Origin: JABMPO01 sp964539785
GTDB taxonomy: Bacteria > Fidelibacterota > Marinisomatia > Marinisomatales > TCS56
NCBI GenBank assembly: GCA_964539785.1
Contig: CAZIJQ010000027.1
Coordinates: 1 to 33,780 of the forward strand
Direction of reading: 5' to 3'
Length of the DNA stretch: 33,780 nucleotides
In this document: positions 16,640 through 24,516 of the stretch, one piece after another
How the letters are laid out: each line of letters opens with the position of its first letter
Position numbering within the stretch: position 1 is the first letter of the stretch
Translations under genes and position numbers: made by a program
The notes under the pieces: model-generated
Database searches by the model: none
Seen by the model: only the letters and a program-made list of their open reading frames with translations
Told to the model about the DNA's origin: nothing

Positions 16640-16804
16640 CTAACTCGAATTTTCGGTGTTTTTACGTCGGCTGGAAAACAGCATGCGGATTGCTGGTGTA
16701 TGCGTATCTTCAAACTGTCCGTTTTTCACCGCCCAAATGAAAGCGATCAGAAAACCAACCGCAACCATGAGGCTGGCGGCGATCAGAACTATCAACGCAC
16801 TCAT
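16640..16804 (-). CDS. ccoS: cbb3 oxidase maturation protein CcoS
   Basis: A 54-residue frame runs from the ATG at 16804 to TAG at 16640. One N-terminal helix leads into the diagnostic CcoS stretch FLIAFIWAVKNGQFEDTHTP followed by AIRMLF and a basic tail. CcoS is known to be required for insertion of haem b and copper into CcoN. The gene lies between ccoI and ccoNO, 9 bp before the latter. The motif makes the identification firm despite the short length. Confidence 0.93.
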   Translation of the reverse strand: MSALIVLIAASLMVAVGFLIAFIWAVKNGQFEDTHTPAIRMLFSSRRKNTENSS

Positions 16805-16893
16805 GGATTTTCCCCCATTAATGATTTGAAACTTTGTAGCATAAAATTTCCCTTGTTTGCGCCTTTGAAAATAGGGTCATAGCGTCCATAATA

Positions 16894-19338
16894 CTAAACC
16901 AATCCGCGTCCGATTTTACGTCCCAGAAGATTGGTGGTCACGGTTGCGAATACCACCACTGTGATCGAACTCAGGGGCATCAGAATTGCCGAAATCAACG
17001 GTGACAGGACACCCTGAACGGCAAAAGTCAGGCCGATCAAATTGTACAGGAATGAAATCCCAAAACTAATTTTAATTATAGTCATACTGGTTTTTGAGAA
17101 ACGCAGGAATTCACTTAAGTGTCGAAAATGACCGGCCCCCAGAATACCATCGCAGGCCGGTGAAAAGGTATTGATATCCTCGGAAATCGAAAGCCCTACT
17201 GTGCTCTGTTTAAGAGCACCGGCGTCGTTCAGGCCATCGCCCACCATCAGTACCGTTTCACCAGCCGATTGCAGCTCCTTAACTTTATCCAACTTATCAA
17301 ATGATGATTGATTGAACAACAGGCGGTCGTCTTTGGTAAAGAAATTGCACAGGCGCTTTCGCTCACTATCGTTATCACCGGAAAGCAGCCACAACCGGTA
17401 ATTCTTCAGGGCAGCAATTAATTGCCGTACACCGCTGCGGTACTCGCTATGAATGGAAAACCCACCCCGTTTCTCACCATCAATGGACAATGCCACCGTC
17501 GTGCCCCAGTAATTCTGGTCGTCCAGATCGCCGCTGACAAAATAGGGCGAGCCTAAACGGATTGTCTGTCCACCGATTTCAGCCTCCAGGCCTTTGCCGG
17601 TTATTTCATCATATTTATCCGGTTCGGTAATTGGGATGTGGACCGGCAACGCTTCATAAATACGGCGGCTCAGAGGATGGGTGGAATGACGGACCACGGA
17701 TTTGACCAACTCCATTTCAGAGTTGGATAAATCCGCTGCACCGGCAGTTGGTACAAATTCAATGGCTGTACGACTAGTATCAGTGAGAGTGCCAGTTTTG
17801 TCAAAAATGATAGTAGAAATTTTTGCCAGCGCCTCAATTACGGCAGTGTTTTTCAGGTAAAACTCACGGTGGCCGAAAATCCGCAGGGTATTCCCCAGCG
17901 TAAAGGGCACCGATAAGGCCAATGCGCAGGGACAGGCAATGATCAGGACCGAAGTGAAAGCATTGATTATTAGAGCTGGATCGTGGAACCACCAATACAG
18001 ACCTGCCGCCGAAGCTATCGCCAGCACACCGAAAGTGAAATATTTACTGATCGAATTAGCAATCGTGTCCATTCGAGTGGCGCTGTGCTTAGTGAATGTA
18101 TCGTCATTCCAAAGTTGAGTTAAATAGCTCTGGGACACTTCTTTGACCACATCAATTTCGATAGCACCCCCGGCCTGTTTACCGCCGGCGAATAACTTGT
18201 CGCCATTTGATTTTAGCACTGGTGCAGATTCACCGGTAACAAAACTATAATCGATCCAACCGTCACCGTTAATCAAGATCGAATCGGCCGGGATAATTTC
18301 ATTGTTGCGGATCACGATTCGGTCACCAACATTCAGCCGCGCCAATGCTACGGTCTCTTCTTCACGGCCTTGTTTTCGCACCACTGAAAGGGGGAAATAG
18401 GATTTAAAATCACGGTCGAAAGACAGGTTTTGGTAGGTCTTTTCCTGGAATAGTTTACCCAGCAGCAGCAGAAACACGAACCCGATGAATGAATCCATCC
18501 AGCCGGGTCCGCTCAGGAATATGATATCTACCAGGCTGCGTACAAACAGGGTGGTGATTCCCAGAGCGATGGGCACATCGATATTCAGTGACCGGTGGCG
18601 CAGACTGCCCCAGGCTGAAATGAAATAATCGCGAGCAGAATAAAAAAATACCGGCAGAGCCAGGGCGATATTCAACCAGGCGAACAACCGGGCGTGTTCC
18701 GGCGCCAGACTACCCCCTTCTGACAGGTATTCCGGCAGACTCACCAGCATGCTGTTTCCGAGACTGAATCCGGCGATGCCCAGTTTCAGATACAGACTAC
18801 GGCGGGATTTCTGTCTGACTTTTTTGGAAACAGTTTCCAGATTGATTTCCGGTTCGTAACCCAGCGAAGCCAGCAACATTACAATTTTCCGCAAACTGGT
18901 CTCGGCATTCTGGTAGGTAACGGTCACCTGCTTTTTTACATAATTGGTGCGCGACTGGGAAATGCCCGAATCCAGACGATATAAGCTTTCCAGAATCCAG
19001 ATGCAGGAGCTGCAATGAATCGAAGGAATTGTGAAGATGACCTTGGTATGGGTTTCATCGCTGAAATCACGAATTTGTTCCACTACCTTAGGGTCATCCA
19101 GATAACCGTATTTTTTATCGAAAGCTGCTTCCGGCGGGGTTGTGCCGGGGTTCTCGTTCAAATCATAATATTGGCAGAGATCATTGGTATCCAGCAATTC
19201 AAATACCATTTTACAGCCATTACAGCAGAATACTTTATCAACAATGGCGATATCATCATTTTTACATTCCAGCCCACAATGATAGCAGGCGGTTTTGGTA
19301 GCTGCAACCGGCTTAATCTGGTCGGTCAGATCAGTCAT
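16894..19338 (-). CDS. ccoI: Copper-transporting P1B-type ATPase CcoI
   Basis: The 814-residue protein has a cysteine-rich N-terminal domain (C18, C21, C25, C38, C39, C42), a heavy-metal-associated domain with IHCSSC (CxxC at 109-112), membrane helices, the actuator motif TGES, the transport motif CPC at 469-471 (CPCALALS), the phosphorylation motif DKTGTLTD with D513, and GDGLNDAG. The cysteine-rich N-terminal region is typical of CcoI/FixI rather than of general copper exporters; these pump copper for cbb3 assembly. It overlaps the preceding SafE-like gene by 8 bp (ATGACTGA) and precedes ccoS. Copper is inferred from CPC and context. Confidence 0.95.
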   Translation of the reverse strand: MTDLTDQIKPVAATKTACYHCGLECKNDDIAIVDKVFCCNGCKMVFELLDTNDLCQYYDLNENPGTTPPEAAFDKKYGYLDDPKVVEQIRDFSDETHTKVIFTIPSIHCSSCIWILESLYRLDSGISQSRTNYVKKQVTVTYQNAETSLRKIVMLLASLGYEPEINLETVSKKVRQKSRRSLYLKLGIAGFSLGNSMLVSLPEYLSEGGSLAPEHARLFAWLNIALALPVFFYSARDYFISAWGSLRHRSLNIDVPIALGITTLFVRSLVDIIFLSGPGWMDSFIGFVFLLLLGKLFQEKTYQNLSFDRDFKSYFPLSVVRKQGREEETVALARLNVGDRIVIRNNEIIPADSILINGDGWIDYSFVTGESAPVLKSNGDKLFAGGKQAGGAIEIDVVKEVSQSYLTQLWNDDTFTKHSATRMDTIANSISKYFTFGVLAIASAAGLYWWFHDPALIINAFTSVLIIACPCALALSVPFTLGNTLRIFGHREFYLKNTAVIEALAKISTIIFDKTGTLTDTSRTAIEFVPTAGAADLSNSEMELVKSVVRHSTHPLSRRIYEALPVHIPITEPDKYDEITGKGLEAEIGGQTIRLGSPYFVSGDLDDQNYWGTTVALSIDGEKRGGFSIHSEYRSGVRQLIAALKNYRLWLLSGDNDSERKRLCNFFTKDDRLLFNQSSFDKLDKVKELQSAGETVLMVGDGLNDAGALKQSTVGLSISEDINTFSPACDGILGAGHFRHLSEFLRFSKTSMTIIKISFGISFLYNLIGLTFAVQGVLSPLISAILMPLSSITVVVFATVTTNLLGRKIGRGLV

Positions 19339-20083
19339 GCTCCATTTCCATCATGCTGCCGGGGTGTTGCTCCCCGGACATTTGCTGCTGCATCCAGGGC
19401 ATGGGAATGCCTGCTAGTTTCATAACGCCTTTAGCCACCGTGAACAGGCCAAACAGGATCACAAATACAGCGGCAATTTTAAATACTTTATTACGGAGCC
19501 GGGCAGTAATCAGATTGGCGCTCAATCCCAAAATAAACAAGGCTGGGATTGTACCCAGTCCAAAGGCCAGCATGGTGGCCATACCCCCGAGCACGTTACC
19601 GGCAGACACAGCCTTAGCTCCGGCAATGTACACCAGTCCACAGGGAATGAAACCCAGAATCAATCCGTATAGAAATATATTTTTAGTGTTAGTCCGATTT
19701 AACAGTGATCCCACCAATTGGCGGTACCGTCCGAATCCGGGGAAGCTTTTTGGTGTAGAAATATTAAATAGTCCCAATAAATCCAACCCCATGAGGGTCA
19801 TGAAAATACCGGCGAAGATAAACAGAATACTCTGGTAATCATGCACCAGGTGTTTGAAAGATCCGCCCAGCAGACCAAACCAGAATCCCAGGAAAGTATA
19901 GGTCAGCACGCGACCGCTGTTGTACATCAGGTGGGGTATAATTAGTTGTAACCGATTGCCAGTGGATTTCCTTTCAGCCACTTTCAAAGAATAGGCCATG
20001 ACGAATCCGCCACACATACCGTAACAATGGCTGAAGCTGCTTAAAAAACCTAAAACAAAAATGGCGATTAGATCGATTTCCAT
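19331..20083 (-). CDS. SafE/DsbD-like membrane protein with Met/His-rich tail (first gene of cbb3 operon)
   Basis: This 250-residue protein with about six membrane segments begins with the COG2836-type signature FLSSFSHCYGMCGGFVMAYSL and has internally repeated halves (second half GFIPCGLVYIAGAKAV). Family members often sit beside cbb3 genes in FCB bacteria and are thought to take part in copper or thiol handling. The C-terminal tail is unusual: MQQQMSGEQHPGSMMEMEHD is rich in Met, His and acidic residues and could bind copper. It is the first gene of the operon, with a candidate Rrf2 operator about 100 bp upstream, and overlaps ccoI. A sulfite-export name would be misleading here. Confidence 0.82.
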   Translation of the reverse strand: MEIDLIAIFVLGFLSSFSHCYGMCGGFVMAYSLKVAERKSTGNRLQLIIPHLMYNSGRVLTYTFLGFWFGLLGGSFKHLVHDYQSILFIFAGIFMTLMGLDLLGLFNISTPKSFPGFGRYRQLVGSLLNRTNTKNIFLYGLILGFIPCGLVYIAGAKAVSAGNVLGGMATMLAFGLGTIPALFILGLSANLITARLRNKVFKIAAVFVILFGLFTVAKGVMKLAGIPMPWMQQQMSGEQHPGSMMEMEHD

Positions 20084-20184
20084 GCTTAAATCCCCCGATT
20101 TATTTACTTACTCCGGACCAATTTAAATTAGTTATTGTGAAAACATTCGTTTTGATAATACTTACAGGTGCGAAAATACTAATA

Positions 20185-20201
20185 TGGACAAATTTAGTCC
20201 A
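20185..20201. promoter_or_regulatory. Candidate Rrf2 operator upstream of the cbb3 operon
   Basis: TGGACAAATTTAGTCCA has the same arms and 7-bp spacer as the site at 3413-3429; read on the other strand it differs at two of 17 positions. It lies 102 bp upstream of the first gene of the oxidase operon, matching the 93 bp at the ACIII operon. No promoter boxes were assigned with confidence. Confidence 0.55.
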
Positions 20202-20228
20202 CATTTAGTTTAAGGCATAATCGAGTTC

Positions 20229-20258
20229 GTAGGGACAACTTTTAAAAGTTGTCCCTAC
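20229..20258. repeat. 30-bp perfect palindrome downstream of the M64 peptidase gene
   Basis: GTAGGGACAACTTTT is followed directly by its exact reverse complement. The outer arm GTAGGGACAAC is shared with the palindrome at 11618-11647, while the centres differ (TTTTAAAA here, CACATGTG there). It lies six bases beyond the stop of the minus-strand peptidase gene. Confidence 0.75.
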
Positions 20259-20264
20259 AATATA

Positions 20265-21674
20265 TTATTTGGTATAAAAATCGATCATCTGCTCGATTGC
20301 AGCCCGGCAGACCCTACAGAAGTGGTCCGGATTGCGAGAAAACATGATACAATCGATTTCCGGACGGTACAACCCTTCGGCCTCATAGCCGGCTCCTTCA
20401 TAAGCGCCAACTTTGCCAAAATAGTCATTAGCCTGCAAAACCGCTTCGGTAGATTTTTTTATGGCTCGGAACCTGGCATTAATGGTATCAGCTCGGGTGG
20501 CGCCGGTCAGAGATAGTTTGAAATCATCGAAACTGTAATTTACCCGGGCACTGTCGAAAGCAGCTTTGTCCCAGGGTGTCGGTAATGGTGTCCCCGGTTC
20601 CACCAGATTACCCCACTTTACCTGGTCCGGTTCCAGCAAGGCCGTTACGTTGGGATCCCAGGGTTCAACTCCCTGGGGATTAAAATCCTCATAGGCCACA
20701 TTCGAGGAATAATACTCATCGCCAAGTCCCCCGAAAGCATGGCCCAATTCGTGTACCATGACATATTCCGCCGGTTCAGTATCGACGGCAACTGTTGAAT
20801 ACAGGTTGAAAATTCCGCCACCACCATATTTATCATCATTGACCAGAATCACCAGGATATCATAGGGCGCCTGAGCGGCGATCTCCCGAATTGTCTGATT
20901 GTCAAAAGTGAGAATGTATCGATCGGAATCAAACGTGTTGTAGCTGGTTCCAAGCACGTTATTCCTCCAGATATTGCCACGGGGATTGGAAATTCCCGGC
21001 TCCAGGGAATGAACCTTAATTGAACGAATATTAAAGTCCTCCTTGCGGGATTTAAACGGCTCAGTGGCAAAAAGGGATTTTAACATTCGCCGGGTATCTG
21101 AGCGAAATTTCCCAGCGTCCAGTTTGGTATATCCATCGCTAAGCAATAGAATATCCACTTTCGTTGCCGGATCACCGTTAATCATAATGTTGCGAGTTTT
21201 ATATCTTTTTTCCAATTTAGAGCGCTTAATTCTGAAATCAGCCGTATCTATTTCAAAACTGAATATTTCTTTAAATTTCATTTCAGCGTTACGCTTATAG
21301 AGTTGAAGCTTTACTATTGTCTTCGGTTCGGGAAAGCGTAGCGACTCATGGAAGGTACCCCAATTCCCGGCCAGGGCATCGCTGGTAGTTTCCCATTCGC
21401 CATAGATGCTGCAAAAACCACGGGAGTAAATAATTTTCGCGCTGGTTAAATCAATCACTTCAATGTAATACTTACCGAGGTTTGTATCGTCAATCAACTG
21501 GGTACGGCTACCGGGCCAAGAATTCTCTAATCTGATTTGATCGAAACTAATATTTTCTTCGGTAGCCGTACCATTATGAAAAAAATCAAATCGTAAAGTT
21601 TGTCCGGTAAAATAGGTGTCAAAATCAATTGCCCAAGCAAATGAGATCAAAAATATGATCAATAAAATTCGCAT
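20265..21674 (-). CDS. Secreted M64-family (IgA peptidase-like) zinc metallopeptidase
   Basis: The 469-residue protein has a signal peptide (MRILLIIFLISFAWAI), an N-terminal M64 beta-domain (about 20-165) and a metzincin-like catalytic domain with HELGHAFGGLGDEY: zinc ligands H308 and H312, catalytic E309, and the DEY of the M64 signature at 319-321. Domain start VDILLLSDGYTKLDAGKF and the final CRVCRAAIEQM are also typical. M64 peptidases of this type are widespread in FCB bacteria; despite the name, IgA cleavage should not be assumed. AGAGGAA precedes the ATG. It is divergent from the LVIVD gene, with a 158-bp gap to that gene's chosen start. Confidence 0.92.
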   Translation of the reverse strand: MRILLIIFLISFAWAIDFDTYFTGQTLRFDFFHNGTATEENISFDQIRLENSWPGSRTQLIDDTNLGKYYIEVIDLTSAKIIYSRGFCSIYGEWETTSDALAGNWGTFHESLRFPEPKTIVKLQLYKRNAEMKFKEIFSFEIDTADFRIKRSKLEKRYKTRNIMINGDPATKVDILLLSDGYTKLDAGKFRSDTRRMLKSLFATEPFKSRKEDFNIRSIKVHSLEPGISNPRGNIWRNNVLGTSYNTFDSDRYILTFDNQTIREIAAQAPYDILVILVNDDKYGGGGIFNLYSTVAVDTEPAEYVMVHELGHAFGGLGDEYYSSNVAYEDFNPQGVEPWDPNVTALLEPDQVKWGNLVEPGTPLPTPWDKAAFDSARVNYSFDDFKLSLTGATRADTINARFRAIKKSTEAVLQANDYFGKVGAYEGAGYEAEGLYRPEIDCIMFSRNPDHFCRVCRAAIEQMIDFYTK

Positions 21675-21832
21675 TAACGAATTCCTCTTGAAGTTTTATT
21701 GTGCGCAATCTCCAGCATACTGTTGCCTCAAATTACACATTAGTTTTGTCGAGTAAATAATCGAAAATGTCGGGTAGTCGACAATATTTAACTGGGATAC
21801 CCACTAATTTACTACAGATTTTGGAGTCAAAT

Positions 21833-22474
21833 ATGATAATCAGACGCTATCTACTAATCTTTCTAACACTCTTTCTTTCAATTGGATCTGGAAAAAATCT
21901 GGAACGATTATCAAGAACCATACTGAGTAATTATGAACTGTTGGATATCCACATGGACGGGCTAACTGCTTATATTTCCGGCGGTCTTGGAGGTTTGAAC
22001 ATTGTTGATTTAAACGATCCTTACAATCCGCTGGTACTGGGAGAATATCAGGCCTCCGGTTGTGATTGGGGACGTATCTATGCCTGGGCAACCTACGGAA
22101 ATTATGCTTTTGGCACGGGACGGGATTGTGGGATTCAGGTAATTGATGTTTCCAATCTCAGTAATCCACAGCACGTTCAAACTTATCATGCTGGTGGCGA
22201 CATACGCTATGAACACCCGACGGTTCATGGTAGCTCGCTGTTTGTTGCTCGTCATCAAGATGGCATTGAGATATTGAACTTGGATGATCCAAATAATATT
22301 ATTCCGGTCACAGTAATTCCTACCTATAACGCCTGGGCATCGCTTGCAGAAGATTCAATTTTATATGTAGCTGACGGTACCGCTGGGCTGAATATTATTA
22401 ATATCGGCAATGCAACACAACCGGCCCAGCAAGCCAGTCTACCCACAACCGGCAGTGACCTGCCCCCCGAAAGT
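21833..22474 (+). pseudogene. 5' part of an LVIVD-repeat exported protein, cut by the IS element
   Basis: From the ATG at 21833 (TTGGAG upstream) the frame gives a signal peptide (MIIRRYLLIFLTLFLSIGSG) and then beta-propeller-like LVIVD repeats: GLGGLNIVDLNDPYNPLVLG, CGIQVIDVSNLSNPQHV, QDGIEILNLDDPNNI and TAGLNIINIGNATQP. After 214 codons the frame enters the IS left end and stops at 22489. The last repeat is broken in the middle, so the protein is truncated. LVIVD proteins are secreted or surface proteins of unknown function. An in-frame join to the cytochrome remnant on the other side of the IS is possible on paper. Confidence 0.8.
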
Positions 22475-22524
22475 TGTACCAATGTTTAAGTTAGTAATAG
22501 GTACAAACCAGAAGGAGCAAGGAT

Positions 22525-22812
22525 ATGTCCCGAAAGCGTTATACCCCGGAACAGATAATCCGTATTTTACGTGAAGTTGAAGTATTAATCAGCCAAGGCT
22601 TGACAACGACAGAAGCTACCAGACAGGTCGGGATAGTAGATCAGACCTATTATCGTTGGCGCAAGGAATATGGAGGAATGCGTGTCGACCAAGCCAGAGA
22701 GTTAAAGAGACTGGATAAAGAGAACCTGCGATTAAAGCGGCTGGTTGCGGAGAAAGAGCTGGATATACAGATACTACGTGAGACGTTGGCTCTTGAATCA
22801 AAAAACTTCTAA
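22525..22812 (+). CDS. IS3-family transposase OrfA (helix-turn-helix and leucine zipper)
   Basis: The 95-residue protein begins RKRYTPEQIIRILREVEVLI and contains the helix-turn-helix TTTEATRQVGIVDQTYYRWR, followed by a heptad region KRLDKENLRLKRLVAEKELD that would dimerise. This is the DNA-end-binding part of the IS3 transposase. AAGGAG lies 8 bases before the ATG. Its last codons hold the A AAA AAC slippery sequence that leads into orfB. The sequence is closest in style to IS407-group OrfA proteins. Confidence 0.93.
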   Translation: MSRKRYTPEQIIRILREVEVLISQGLTTTEATRQVGIVDQTYYRWRKEYGGMRVDQARELKRLDKENLRLKRLVAEKELDIQILRETLALESKNF

Positions 22813-22833
22813 GCCCGGCGAAACGACGTCGGG
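22800..22833 (+). promoter_or_regulatory. Programmed -1 frameshift signal between orfA and orfB
   Basis: The heptamer A AAA AAC (22800-22806) is in the correct phase of orfA. A stem CCCGGCG (22814-22820) / CGTCGGG (22827-22833), with one G-U pair, starts after a 7-nt spacer. The -1 frame is open from the heptamer straight into orfB, giving the OrfAB fusion transposase. Confidence 0.75.
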
Positions 22834-22835
22834 TA

Positions 22836-23699
22836 GTGGATCAGATCTGTCAAGTTATTGGAATATCAGTGCGCAGGGTATGTAAAGTACTGGGTATCCC
22901 CAGGAGCAGTTATCATTATGCACCACAGACTCCAATGAAAGAACAGTTGCTAACAAAAAGGATAATTGAACTGGCCCTGCAGTATGGTAGGTATGGATAC
23001 AGACGAATAACTGCAATGCTTAAATCAGAGGGTTGGGTAGTAAATCACAAGCATGTTGAACGGATCTGGAGACAGGAAGGCTTGAAGGTTCCCGGTCGAC
23101 AGCCAAAGCGTCGTAGGTTATGGTTAAATGATGGATCTTGTGTTCGCCTCAGGGCAGAGTACCCTGATCATGTATGGAGTTACGATTTTGTACTTCATCA
23201 GACCTCAGATGGCAGGAAGTTCAGGATGCTCACATTAATCGACGAGTTTACCAGACAGTGCCTGGCTATAGATGTCGGCAGAAGTCTGAAAAATGATAAT
23301 GTAATGGAGAGGTTGGCTGATCTGTTTATCCGCAGGGGAACCCCAGTTTACATCCGCAGTGATAACGGATCTGAGTTTACCGCAAAGATAGTCTTGGACT
23401 GGCTTAAAGCCGTTAATGTTAAAACGCTATTTATCAGTCCTGGTAGTCCCTGGGAGAATGGATATATCGAATCATTTAATGGTAAACTCAGAGATGAGTT
23501 GTTGAATATTGAGATCTTCGACACTCTAATGGAAGCCAAGGTTTTAATCGATCGCTGGCGTCGGGATTACAATCATATCAGACCTCACAGCAGTCTTGGT
23601 TACAAACCACCGGCGCCTGAATCAATAATGCCAAAAGAACTAAATATCACAGGAATCGATGTTTTTAAATGCAACTTAAACCAGAAAATCCTAACTTAA
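22836..23699 (+). CDS. IS3-family transposase OrfB (DDE integrase domain)
   Basis: The reading frame (287 residues from a GTG at 22836, but open upstream to the frameshift site) has an N-terminal HTH_21-like region (RIIELALQYGRYGYRRITAM) and an rve integrase domain. The catalytic triad is visible: D117 in WSYDFV, D176 in RSDNGSEF and E212 in ENGYIESFNGKLRDE, with exactly 35 residues between the last two. The end HIRPHSSLGYKPPAPE is typical. It is most likely made as OrfAB by -1 frameshifting rather than from its own start. No disabling mutation was seen. Confidence 0.93.
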   Translation: MDQICQVIGISVRRVCKVLGIPRSSYHYAPQTPMKEQLLTKRIIELALQYGRYGYRRITAMLKSEGWVVNHKHVERIWRQEGLKVPGRQPKRRRLWLNDGSCVRLRAEYPDHVWSYDFVLHQTSDGRKFRMLTLIDEFTRQCLAIDVGRSLKNDNVMERLADLFIRRGTPVYIRSDNGSEFTAKIVLDWLKAVNVKTLFISPGSPWENGYIESFNGKLRDELLNIEIFDTLMEAKVLIDRWRRDYNHIRPHSSLGYKPPAPESIMPKELNITGIDVFKCNLNQKILT

Positions 23700-23710
23700 G
23701 TAGTGGTCCA

Positions 23711-24352
23711 AACAATGGGGGCTGGTCAGTAGGCTGCCACGGTATCGGTACACCCGTATGGACTGATACACCCAGTTTCACTTGTATTTCCTGCCATGGT
23801 GGGCTGGATAATAGCACTGGCGCCCCACCCTATGATCTAAGCGGTAATAGTGATTCCAGCGCTTTCTCCGTAGGGGCACACACCGTTCACCTGACTGACA
23901 CAACCTTTTCCAATCCTGTGGCCTGTAATGAATGTCACCTGGTTCCCACAACAATTGATGACGCAGGACATTTCGACACTGATTTGACTGCAGAGATTAC
24001 ATTTGGCAAGCTGGCAACTGACAGCGGTCGGGTTGTGCCAGTTTGGGATGGTACTACCGGTGCTTGCTCGAACATTTATTGCCACGGGAATTTTGCATTC
24101 CATGCTTCCAATAGCAACTATCCAGGTTTCTATACTGCTGACGACAGCTTGATTATTGGTGAAAACCTGGCTTTAGGCTGGAATTCTGATTTGAATGTCA
24201 ATTGTGGTGACTGTCATGGATTGGCGCCAACCGGACACGCCACTAATACGTCCTGTAGTTCCTGCCATACAGCCGTAGTGGAATCCGATAATGCTTCGAT
24301 TAAAGATAAGTCCAAACATATTAACCGACAGACTAACGTATTCGGGAATTAA
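23711..24352 (+). pseudogene. 3' part of a multihaem c-type cytochrome (CxxxxCH/CxxCH type)
   Basis: The frame enters from the IS right end and runs 213 residues to a TAA. It contains haem-binding motifs CISCH, CNECH, CSNIYCH (the long CxxxxCH form), CGDCH and CSSCH, plus a lone CH in SVGCHGIG, whose partner cysteine is missing. This alternation matches the Geobacter-type C4xCH/C2xCH repeat cytochromes, which are periplasmic or outer-surface electron carriers. There is no signal peptide or start codon of its own outside the IS, so the 5' part has been lost or displaced. The C-terminal end KSKHINRQTNVF looks natural for the family. Confidence 0.8.
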
Positions 24353-24431
24353 TCGCCGTTCATTATCAACCGACGATATAAAACAGACCGGCCTGATAAC
24401 CGAGCTGCCCACTAACAAATAAATGGTATTA

Positions 24432-24516
24432 TACCCCAGGGCAAGCCTTGAGGAATTAAACTCTACCTTCTTGTTCGCCGTAGTCCCGATAGCCATCGGG
24501 ACGATGGTGGATTAAA
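24432..24516. repeat. Dispersed convergent-end repeat, copy 1
   Basis: The stretch begins ACCCCAGGGCAAGCC and ends GTGGATTAA, with a hairpin GTCCCGAT/ATCGGGAC at 24483-24490 and 24495-24502. It is related to 29636-29731: both share the GGCAAGCC start, GAATT...CTCT...CTTCT..., CGCCGTAGTC and the GGATTA end. It lies between the cytochrome remnant and the convergent arsR-type gene, whose TAA stop (24512-24514) is inside it. Confidence 0.6.

Larger units (their letters stand above)
22475..23710 (+). mobile_element. Complete IS3-family insertion sequence, 1236 bp
   Basis: The element carries overlapping orfA/orfB and imperfect terminal inverted repeats: left TGTACCAATGTTTAAGTTAG, right (reverse complement) TGGACCACTACTTAAGTTAG, 16 of 20 matching. 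The ends have the TG...CA form usual for IS3. The OrfA sequence is most like the IS407 group. The flanks AAGT (left) and AACA (right) do not form a target duplication. Both orfs and the frameshift site look intact, so the copy may be active. Confidence 0.9.

Noticed and set aside
16520..16882. Plus-strand ORFs over ccoS and the ccoNO start
   Set aside because: They are antisense to the recognised CcoS and CcoN sequences.
20120..20150. A further Rrf2-like site (GGACCAATTTAAATTAGT) before the cbb3 operon
   Set aside because: Only partial resemblance to the dyad; the second arm is missing, so it is likely to be AT-rich chance similarity.
22465..23720. Target-site duplication of the IS3 element
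   Set aside because: Flanks AAGT and AACA (or shifted by one base) do not match over 3-5 bp, so no duplication is claimed.
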